From Chitinophaga sp. H8 (GTDB taxonomy: Bacteria; Bacteroidota; Bacteroidia; Chitinophagales; Chitinophagaceae), in the NCBI RefSeq assembly GCF_040567655.1, contig NZ_JBEXAC010000001.1, positions 2,170,001 to 2,234,000 on the forward strand: a stretch of 64,000 nucleotides of DNA. Reading direction: 5' to 3'. The notes under the pieces are model-generated. The model searched no databases and was not told the origin of the DNA. It saw only the letters and a program-made list of their open reading frames with translations. The position numbers and the translations under genes were made by a program. Below are positions 1-12,000 of this stretch, one piece after another. Position 1 is the first letter of the stretch. Each line of letters begins with the position of its first letter.

Positions 1-39
1 CCTCGGCTAATACTTTTTTCACTTCAATTGTTTACAACA

Positions 40-3000
40 ATGAAACGACTACTATCCTTTCTATATCTGCTGTTTGCAGTTTTACTATTTGGTAATAGTG
101 ACACATACGCACAACAAGCATTCATGAACGCTCCTTCAACGGTATGTACCACTATGCCAGGCAATGCACGTTATGCATCCCTGAATGCATTTGTATATAC
201 CGGTAGCACCTACAGGGTAAAACGAGGTGGGGTCTGGGTTTGGGAAAATGACCTTGCCCGGCAAACTATTACAAAAACAACCTGGACCGTTACGCCTGCG
301 GTAGCCAGTATTAAATATGGCAGCATTGGGAATGCTGCTGGTGATAATCAGTCCTTGTGCGTGGAATTTAATGCTGCTGGCAATTATACGTTTACAGCGA
401 CCATGATTTCCGGAGGGGTGACATATACCACCACCAAAGTGATAAAGGTGGAAACCTGTGATATCCCGGTTTGTAAAGGGGCGCCTACCACAAAAGCAGG
501 GTTTGATGAAAACTTTGGAACCGCCCCCACCCGAACCACCTCTCCCTATATGCTGCCCTCACCAACAGGATATATTGCTAACCTGACTACTGATCTGGCA
601 GATAACTATTATTGTATCCGGAAAACAACGCAGGGACGCAGTGAATGGGTAAATGGTCCCGATCATACAGGGAACACAGGTGCCGATGGTGCAATGCTGG
701 TGTGTAACTCTGCATATGAAAAGAAAACCTTCTATAGCAGGCAGGTAACTGGTATGTGTACAGGTGCGGTATACAATTTCAGTGCCTTTATTATGAATGT
801 GAATACAAAAGATATCCTTGAATCTGGTTGTGCACTGGGACTGAACGAAGACGGTTCCCAGATGGTAGGGTACAGATACGCAGGGGTAACTTTTTTAATT
901 ATAGCTCCCAATGGAGATACGCTAAAGAAATTCAACACCAACGACATTTCCATGGTGCTGGATGCAAATAAACCTGATAAAGAAGCTTATGAATGGACCA
1001 AGTACGGTGGAAGCTTTAAACTGCCGGCAGGTGTTTCCTCAGTAACCGTTAAAATCGTTAATAACAACCCAGGCGGTTGCGGTAATGATATTGCTATTGA
1101 TGATATCTCTTTCCAATACTGTAACCCTACTATGTATGGTTATGTTGATGGACAACCTCCTGAAGAGTTTGCACCGGAAGTGGAATTGTGCGCCAATGCT
1201 CCCGTGAATATCGTGGCTTTCTGCAATCCTAAAAACTATTTTACCAATCCTACTTATACCTGGGAGCAAAGTGATAATGGTACCACCTGGACTCCTGTTG
1301 TGGAATCCGCTGTAATCAAAGGTACCACCAAAGACACCTTAAAATTTCTGACTGGTGGCCTACAGGGAGACCCTACCATACAGACCGTGCGCTATTATCG
1401 GGTAAGTATCAATGAATCCGGCAATAGTAGCGACTGTACCTCTCCTTCGGAAAAGGTAAAAGTTACTATTTTACCAGCGCCTAAGGTAACTGTTACCGAA
1501 GGGGATATTTGCCGTGGGCAAAGTACTTCCATTACAGTAGATGGGTCTTTTGACTATTACCAATGGGTCAATTTCCCGCCAGGTACACCCAATACCATTA
1601 CAGTATCTCCTATAGACACCACTACTTATACAGTATATGGCTATAAAAACTATGGCCTGGATGCAAATGGAGAACCCAGACTTTGCGTGGACTCCGGACG
1701 CGCTAAGGTAAAAGTATACCAACCACCGATCGTAGCAGACATTACCGGCGGCCCTGCTGCTATTTGTCTGGGTGAAAAGGTAAACTTAGCCATAGATCCC
1801 TCACTTTCTCAGTTCGTAGTAAAATGGGATCCTTCCAACGCCAGCACCACCTCAATTGAACATACACCCGCTTCTATTGGTAATAAAACTTACAAGGTGA
1901 CAGTAACCAATGTGAAGTGTGTAACGGAAAAAACCTTTGATGTGCTGGTAACAGGCAATCCTGTTGCTAACGCAGGGACTAATAAAGACGTTAAAAATTG
2001 CAATGATGGCACTTTCCAGCTTGCAGCACAGTTAAACGCAGATGAAGACGGTACCTGGACAATCGATGGACCTGACAACGGTGCTGTAATCAGTGATATC
2101 CATGATAAAGATGCTGTAGTTACAGATCTGGGTGCAGGACAATCCGTGACCCTCATTTGGACAGTGAAGAAAAAGGAAAATGGGAACTGCGTTAGCACAG
2201 ACAAGATTAAGCTGACGAATGTCCTCTCTCCTACTATCAGCGAAACAACAGTGCTGCCCCCGCAATGTAATAATAAGGTGTTTGCAGTAACAGGTAATCA
2301 ACCTGGCCCTGGTGAAACCGGCATATGGGAATTGGAATCAGGCGCAGCCACCATTACCAATGCAAATCAGTATAATGCTACAGTTACCCTGACAGGCCCA
2401 ACTCCATCCAGTGCAGTAGTTAAATGGACCATTTCCAATGCTACCTGTACAGGCGCTCCTGCATATCTTATACTGAAAACACAGGACCCTCCCAATGTTG
2501 CCGTCGCAAGTACAGTTCCTGTGTCCTGCAGTAGTACAGGCCAGTTTGGGGTTCGCCTCACCAGTTATTCTGCCAATATTACTAAGTACGATATTATAGC
2601 TACTTCTCCGGCTATGACTGGCTTTACCAATGTGGTAGATCAACCATTTGTTGCAGGCGTAAATCCTATAATAGTAGATTACCCAACTACTACCTTACCT
2701 GGTACTTACGGGTTTAAGCTGGTCGTTAAAAATGACTATCCCGGTTGTACCAAGGAAGTGCCCTTTACTATTAAAGTAGAAGCACCTCCGGTTACCCCTA
2801 CGGGTATACAGGTCAGCAATGCTGATATCTGTGTAAGCGGAACGGTTACACTGAAAGTGACAGGTGGTAGTTTGGGTAAGGATGCTAACGGTAATACTAT
2901 TGGTCAATGGAGATGGTACACTGCCAGTTGTGGTGGTACACCTCTTGTATCTGATCCAACTGATCCTACCGGTGCTACTTTAACCATTGGACTTAGTGCT

Positions 3001-6000
3001 ACTACTACCTTTTTTGTAAGAGCTGAAGGCACTGGTGCATGTGCTACCGGTGAATGTGTATCTACCACTGTTACAGTTTATGCAAAGCCAGCTACTGCAA
3101 ATGCCGGTGGCCCCCAGGAACACTGCGAAGTGGATGAATTTACCATGGCTGCCAATGATCCCGTTGCTGCTGGTGCAGAAGGGACCTGGACTATTGTGTC
3201 CAGCACCTATGGTTTAACCCTGGCACCCGCTGAAATCCATAACCGGAACATGAAAATTATTGTTCCGGCCGGCGATACGGCTATCCTGAAATGGACCATC
3301 AGTAATGGAGGCGTTTGTGCGCCTACCAATGCAGATGTAATGCTGATCAATTACAAAGCAGCGGCAGCAGCCAATGCAGGAGTTTTACAGGAACATTGTG
3401 AGGTGCCCGGCTTTACCCTGGCGGCAAACCAACCTAGTGTACCTAGTGCAGTTGGCACCTGGACGGTAGTATCCAGCACTTTTGGATTAACCTTAAATGC
3501 AGCGGATATCCATAAATACAACATGCAGGTTAACATTCCTGCCGGGGATACAGCCATCTTAAAATGGACCATCACCAATGGTAACTGTGCTTCTTCTTCG
3601 GCTAATGTGACACTGATTAATTACAAAGCAGCGGCAGCAGCCAATGCAGGAGCATTGCAGGAACATTGTGAAGTATCTAGCTTTACCCTGGCGGCGAACC
3701 AACCTAGTGTACCTAGTGCCGTAGGCTCCTGGACGGTAGTATCCAGCACTTTTGGATTAACTCTGAATGCAGCGGATATCCATCAATACAACATGCAGGT
3801 TAACATCCCTGCCGGCGATACCGCTATCTTAAAATGGACCATCACCAATGGTAACTGTGCATCCTCTTCGGCTAATGTGACACTGATCAACTACAAAGCG
3901 GCAGCGGCTGCCAATGCAGGGCCATTACAGGAACATTGTGAAGTGTCCAGCTTTACCCTGGCGGCGAACCAGCCGAGCGTGCCAAGTGCAGTAGGCACCT
4001 GGACCGTGGTATCCAGCACTTTTGGATTGACACTGAATGCAGCAGACATCTATAAGTACAACATGCCGGTAACCATTCCTGCCGGCGATACCGCTATCTT
4101 AAAATGGACCATCACCAATGGTAACTGTGCTTCCTCTTCAGCTAATGTGACCCTGATTAATTACAAAGCAGCGGCAGCAGCTAACGCAGGAGCTTTACAG
4201 GAACATTGTGAAGTATCTAGCTTTACCTTGGCAGCGAACCAGCCGAGCGTGCCAAGTGCAGTAGGCACCTGGACCGTGGTATCCAGCACTTTTGGATTAA
4301 CACTGAATGCAGCAGACATCCATAAGAACAACATGCCCGTAACCATCCCGGCTGGGGATACCGCTATCTTAAAGTGGACCATCACCAATGGTAACTGCGC
4401 TTCCTCTTCTGCGAATGTGACACTGATCAACTACAAGGCTGCAGCACCAGCTAATGCAGGAACTTTACAGGAACATTGTGAAGTGCCTGGCTTTACCCTG
4501 GCGGCAAACCAACCGAGTGTACCTAGTGCAGTTGGTACCTGGACCGTGGTATCCAGTACTTTTGGGTTAACCTTAAATGCAGCGGATATCCATAAGTACA
4601 ACATGCAGGTAACCATCCCTGCCGGCGATACCGCTATCTTAAAATGGACCATTACCAATGGTAACTGTGCTTCTTCTTCGGCTAATGTGACACTGATTAA
4701 TTACAATGCAGCGGCAGCAGCCAATGCAGGAGCTTTACAGGAACATTGCGAGGTGCCCAGCTTTACCCTGGCAGCAAACCAGCCAAGTGTACCAAGTGCA
4801 GTAGGCACCTGGACGGTAGTATCCAGCACTTTTGGATTAACTCTGAATGCAGCGGATATCCATAAGTACAACATGCAGGTAACCATCCCTGCCGGCGATA
4901 CCGCTATCTTAAAGTGGACCATCACCAATGGTAACTGTGCTTCCTCTTCGGCTAATGTGACACTGATCAACTACAAAGCGGCAGCAGCAGCCAATGCGGG
5001 AACATTACAGGAACATTGTGAGGTATCCAGCTTTACAATGGCAGCCAACCAACCAAGTGTACCAAGTGCAGTAGGCACCTGGACGGTAGTATCCAGTACT
5101 TTTGGATTAACCTTAAATACAGCAGACATCCATAAGTACAACATGCAGGTTAATATCCCTGCCGGCGATACCGCTATCTTAAAATGGACCATCACTAATG
5201 GTAACTGTGCTTCCTCTTCGGCTAATGTGACACTGATTAACTACAAAGCAGCAGCGGCAGCTAATGCAGGAACTTTACAGGAACATTGTGAAGTATCTAG
5301 CTTTACCCTGGCGGCGAACCAGCCTAGTGTACCAAGCGCAGTAGGCACCTGGACGGTAGTATCCAGCACTTTTGGATTAACCTTAAATACAGCAGACATC
5401 CATAAGTACAACATGCAGGTTAATATCCCTGCCGGCGATACCGCTATCTTAAAATGGACCATCACCAATGGTAACTGTGCTTCTTCTTCGGCTAATGTGA
5501 CACTGATCAATTACAAAGCAGCGGCAGCAGCCAATGCAGGAACATTACAGGAACATTGCGAGGTGCCCAGCTTCACCCTGGCGGCGAACCAACCTAGCGT
5601 ACCTAGTGCAGTTGGTACCTGGACCGTAGTATCCAGCACTTTTGGATTAACACTGAATGCGGCGGACATCCATAAGTACAACATGCAGATAACCATCCCG
5701 GCTGGGGATACCGCTATCTTAAAGTGGACCATCACCAATGGTAACTGTGCTTCTTCTTCGGCTAATGTGACACTGATCAATTACAAAGCAGCGGCAGCAG
5801 CGAATGCAGGGCCATTACAGGAACATTGTGAAAATCCAAACTTTACCCTGGCGGCAAATCAGCCTGGTGTACCTAGTGCGGTTGGTACCTGGACGGTAGT
5901 GTACAGCTCGTTCGGATTAACGCTTACACCTGCCAATATTCACAAGTACAACATGCAGGTAATAGTGCCAGCTGGTGATACCGCCATCTTAAAATGGACC

Positions 6001-9000
6001 ATCACCAATGGTAACTGTGCATCTTCTTCGGCTAATGTGACATTGATCAATTACAAAGCAGCGGCAGCAGCTAACGCAGGAACATTACAGGAACATTGCG
6101 AGGTGCCCGGCTTTACCCTGGCGGCGAACCAACCTAGCGTACCTAGTGCAGTTGGTACCTGGACCGTAGTATCCAGCACTTTTGGATTAACACTGAATGC
6201 AGCGGATATCCATCAATACAACATGCAGGTTAACATTCCAGCTGGGGATACCGCTATCTTAAAATGGACCATCACCAATGGTAACTGTGCATCTTCTTCG
6301 GCTAATGTGACACTGATTAATTACAAAGCAGCGGCAGCAGCCAATGCAGGAGCTTTACAGGAACATTGTGAGGTACCCGGCTTTACCCTGGCAGCGAACC
6401 AACCGAGTGTACCAAGTGCAGTTGGTACCTGGACAGTAGTATCCAGTACTTTTGGATTGACCCTCAATGCAGCGGATATCCATCAATACAACATGCAGGT
6501 AACCATCCCTGCTGGTGATACCGCTATCTTAAAATGGACCATCACCAATGGTAACTGTGCGTCCTCTTCCGCGAATGTGACACTGATCAATTACAAAGCA
6601 GCAGCGGCAGCCAATGCAGGAGTTTTACAGGAACATTGTGAAGTGTCCAGCTTTACAATGGCAGCAAACCAACCGAGTGTACCAAGCGCGGTGGGCACCT
6701 GGACAGTGGTATCCAGCACTTTTGGATTAACCCTGAATGCAGCAGATATCCACAAATACAACATGCAGGTAACCATCCCGGCTGGGGATACCGCTATCTT
6801 AAAATGGACCATCACTAATGGTAACTGTGCTTCCTCTTCGGCTAATGTGACACTGATCAACTACAAAGCAGCAGCGGCAGCCAATGCGGGAACATTACAG
6901 GAACATTGTGAGGTATCTAACTTTACCCTGGCAGCAAACCAACCGAGCGTGCCTAGTGCGGTGGGTACCTGGACCGTAGTATCCAGCACTTTTGGATTAA
7001 CCTTGAATGCAGCAGATATCCATCAATACAACATGCCCGTAACCATCCCGGCTGGGGATACCGCTATCTTAAAATGGACCATCACCAATGGTAACTGTGC
7101 TTCCTCTTCGGCTAATGTGACACTGATCAACTACAAAGCAGCAGCGGCAGCCAATGCGGGAACATTACAGGAACATTGTGAAGTGTCCAGCTTTACAATG
7201 GCAGCAAACCAACCGAGTGTACCAAGCGCAGTGGGCACCTGGACAGTGGTATCCAGCACTTTTGGATTAACACTGAATGCAGCAGATATCCACAAATACA
7301 ACATGCAGGTAAACATCCCGGCTGGGGATACTGCTATCTTAAAATGGACCATCACCAATGGTAACTGTGCTTCCTCTTCAGCTAATGTGACACTGATCAA
7401 TTACAAAGCGGCAGCACCAGCCAATGCGGGAACATTACAGGAACATTGTGAAGTGTCCAGCTTTACTCTGGCAGCAAACCAGCCAAGTGTACCTAGTGCG
7501 GTAGGCACCTGGACCGTGGTATCCAGCACTTTTGGATTAACACTGAATGCAGCGGATATCCATAAGTACAACATGCAGGTTAACATCCCGGCTGGGGATA
7601 CGGCGATCTTAAAGTGGACCATCATCAATGGTAACTGTGCCTCTTCTTCGGCTAATGTGACCCTGATTAATTACAAAGCAGCGGCAGCAGCGAATGCAGG
7701 ACCATTACAGGAACATTGCGAGGTGCCCGGCTTTACCCTGACAGCGAACCAGCCAGGTGTACCAAGTGCAATCGGCACCTGGACGGTGGTGTACAGCTCG
7801 TTTGGATTAACGCTTACACCTGCCAATATCCATAAATACAACATGCAGGTTAACATTCCTGCCGGCGATACCGCTATCTTAAAATGGACCATCACCAATG
7901 GTAACTGTGCTTCTTCCGCTGCGAATGTGACGCTGATCAATTACAAAGCGGCGGCAGCTGCTAATGCAGGACCATCACAGGAACATTGTGAAGTGCCCGG
8001 CTTCACCCTGGCGGCGAACAAACCTGGTGTACCAAGTGCGGTAGGTACCTGGACGGTGGTATCCAGCACTTTTGGATTAACACTGAATGCAGCAGATATC
8101 CATCAATACAACATGCAGGTAACCATCCCGGCTGGGGATACCGCTATTTTAAAATGGACCATCACTAATGGTAACTGCGCTTCCTCTTCTGCGAATGTGA
8201 CACTGATCAACTACAAGGCAGCAGCAGCAGCTAATGCAGGAACATTACAGGAACATTGCGAGGTCCCCAGCTTCACCCTGGCGGCTAACCAGCCTGGTGT
8301 ACCTAGTGCAGTTGGTACATGGACCGTAGTGTATAGCTCGTTTGGATTAACGCTTACACCTGCCAATATTCATAAGTACAACATGCCCGTAACCATCCCG
8401 GCCGGTGATACCGCCATCTTAAAATGGACCATCACTAATGGTAACTGTACATCCTCTTCAGCTAATGTGACACTGATCAATTACAAGGCAGCAGCACCAG
8501 CGAATGCAGGGCCATTACAGGAACATTGTGAAAATCCAAACTTTACCCTGGCGGCAAATCAGCCAAGTGTACCAAGTGCAATCGGCACCTGGACAGTGGT
8601 GTACAGCTCGTTTGGATTAACGCTTACGCCTGCCAATATTCATAAGTACAACATGCCCGTAACCATCCCGGCCGGTGATACCGCTATCTTGAAATGGACC
8701 ATCACTAATGGTAACTGTACATCCTCTTCAGCTAATGTGACACTGATCAATTACAAGGCAGCAGCACCAGCGAATGCAGGGCCATTACAGGAACATTGTG
8801 AAAATCCAAACTTTACCCTGGTGGCAAATCAGCCTGGTGTACCTAGTGCGGTTGGTACCTGGACGGTAGTGTACAGCTCGTTCGGATTAACGCTTACACC
8901 TGCCAATATTCACAAGTACAACATGCAGGTAATAGTGCCAGCAGGTGATACCGCCATCTTAAAGTGGACCATCACCAATGGTAACTGTGCATCTTCTTCA

Positions 9001-12000
9001 GCCAATGTGACACTGATCAATTACAAGGCGGCGGCAATAGCTAATGCAGGGCCATTACAGGAACATTGTGAAAATCCAAACTTTACCCTGGCAGCAAACC
9101 AACCTGGTGTACCTAGTGCAACAGGTACCTGGACGGTAGTGTACAGCTCGTTTGGATTAACGCTTACACCTGCCAACATTCACAAACACAACATGCAGGT
9201 AACCATCCCTGCGGGTGATACCGCCATCTTGAAATGGACCATCACCAATGGTAACTGTGCTTCCTCTTCAGCCAATGTGACGCTGATTAATTACAAAGCG
9301 GCGGCAGCTGCTAATGCAGGCCCATCACAGGAACATTGTGAAGTGTCCGGCTTCACCCTGGCGGCGAACAAACCTGGTGTACCAAGTGCGGTAGGTACCT
9401 GGACGGTGGTATCCAGCACTTTTGGATTAACACTGAATGCAGCAGATATCCATAAGTACAATATGCAGGTAACCATCCCGGCCGGCGATACCGCTATCCT
9501 GAAATGGACTATCACCAATGGTAACTGTGCTTCCTCTTCGGCGAATGTGACATTGATCAACTACAAAGCAGCGGCGGCAGCTAATGCAGGAGCATTGCAG
9601 GAACATTGTGAAAATCCAAACTTCACCCTGGCGGCTAACAAACCAGGTGTACCAAGTGCGACAGGTACCTGGACAGTCGTATCCAGTACTTTTGGACTGA
9701 CGATCAATAACAGCGTGAGTCATGATCCTAATATGAAAGTGGTAGTACCAGCTGGTGATACCGCCATCTTAAAATGGACCATCACCAATGGTAACTGCGC
9801 CTCCTCTTCGGCCAATGTAACACTGATCAATTACAAAGCGGCCGCGGCAGCTAATGCTGGACCATTGCAGCAACACTGTGAAAATCCAAACTTCACCCTG
9901 GCGGCTAACAAGCCTAATGTTCCAAGTGCAGTAGGTACCTGGACGGTAGTGTATAGCTCTTATGGCTTAACTATTAACAACAGTGTGAGTCATGATCCAA
10001 ACATGAAAGTAGTAGTGCCAGCTGGCGATACCGCCATCTTAAAATGGACCATCACCAATGGTACCTGTGCAGCTACTTCGGCTAATGTAACACTGATCAA
10101 TTACAAAGCGGCGGCTATGGCCAACGCTGGTAAAATGCAGGAACATTGTGAAGATCCAACCTTCACCATGGCAGCCAACCAACCAGGTGTACCAAGTGCA
10201 GTAGGTACCTGGACCGTGGTATCCAGCACTTTTGGGTTAACCTTAAATGCGGCAGATATCCATCAGCACAACATGCAGGTAACCATTCCTGCTGGTGATA
10301 CCGCCATCTTGAAATGGACGATTACCAATGGTACCTGTGCGGCTACTTCAGCAAATGTGACGCTGATCAATTACAAAGCTGCAGCAGTAGCGAATGCCGG
10401 ACAACTGCAGGAACATTGCAATGATGCACGGTTTACCATGACAGCAAATGCACCAGGGGTATCAAGTGCAGTAGGTACCTGGAAAGATGTGAGCCGGATA
10501 ACCGGACGAGCCAGCATTGCCAATATACACAGCCCGGTTACGGTGGTAACTGTTCCTGCTGGGGATACTGCTATCCTGATGTGGACCATTACCAATGGTA
10601 CTTGTCAGTCTACCAGTGCAACAGTAACACTGATCAACAGTGCAATGCCGGTAATCGTGAATGCAGGCCCGGATCAGGAACATTGTAATGATGCGCAATT
10701 CATCACTGCTGCTAATAAACCTGATGTAAAAACGGCCATAGGTACCTGGATCCTTACCAGCACCCATACCCAGCCAGTGGTTATTAAGGATAAAAATAAT
10801 CCGGTAACCGAAGTAACGGTACCTGCTGGTGAAACAGCCGTCTTAAAATGGACTATTAAAAACGGGAACTGTGCTGCGATTGAAGATGCGGTAACCTTTA
10901 CCAATCTGAAACCAATACTGGGCAATTCCATTAGTAAGGATCAAACCGTTTGTAAAACGGAAACACCTTTGGCGTTAACCAGTGGTAGTCTAACAGGTGG
11001 TAATGGCGTATATAGCTATCAATGGCAGCGAAGCACTACAGGGTCTACTGGTGGATTCACCAATATACCTGGTGCTACTGGGGTTGAATACCAGCCTGGT
11101 TTATTATCGGCAGATACCTGGTTCAGAAGAGTGGTTTCTTCCGGTACATGTGTAAATAATATTAGTAATGTAGTGAAACTCACTGTGGTACAAAAACCTC
11201 CGGTGGTGATATCAGTACCTGCTTCTATTACTACTGCCTGTATCCAGGGGAAAGATTACAAAGCATTATTTGGTACGCCGGAATTCAGTCATCAACCTTA
11301 CAATGATGTACTGTTGACAATTACACATGAAGATGTAACTACACCGCTGGGATGTAATATCAAAATTACCCGCACCTGGACAGCAATAGATAGATGCGGA
11401 TTAACAGCCAGCGCATCACAGTCTATTATTGTGGAAGACAAAACTGCACCTGTATTCACCACAGCAGCTCCGGCTGATGTAACCGTGAATTGTGACGCAG
11501 TGCCTCCTGCAGTAACCCTGACCGTGAAAGACGATTGCAGTGGCATATTGGTGATAACGCCGGTGGAGGTACGCAAGGACCTTCCGGGCAACTGTGCCAA
11601 CAATTATGACCTCATACGCACCTGGACTTCCAAAGATGCCTGTGGTAATACCGGGGTTACTTTAACGCAGGTGGTTGCAGTAAGAAGCATGATACCTCCG
11701 GTGTTTGATATGCCTGTACCGGCAGATGTAACAGTAGATTGTGATAAAGTGCCGGCAGGAATTACGCTGACCGCTACAGCCAACTGTGCTATGGGAACTA
11801 TTACAGTAGTACCTACAGACAAACGGGAAGACATTGCCGGTAGTAAATGTGCAGACAACTACAGGATTATTCGTACCTGGAAAGCAATGGATGAATGTGG
11901 TGGTATAACTACTAAACAACAGATCATTACTGTACAGGATACAACCAGACCAGTATTCTCCATCGCGCAGCCAAAAGATACGCTGGTAGATTGCGACAAG

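Noticed and set aside
3351..10595. Long antisense reading frames repeating across the adhesin array
   Set aside because: They recur every 270 bp with the repeat unit and follow from its base composition; the plus-strand protein has a signal peptide, conserved cysteines and a sorting domain.
3091..10920. CRISPR-like regular spacing
   Set aside because: The repeat is 270 bp, coding, in one continuous frame with no spacers.
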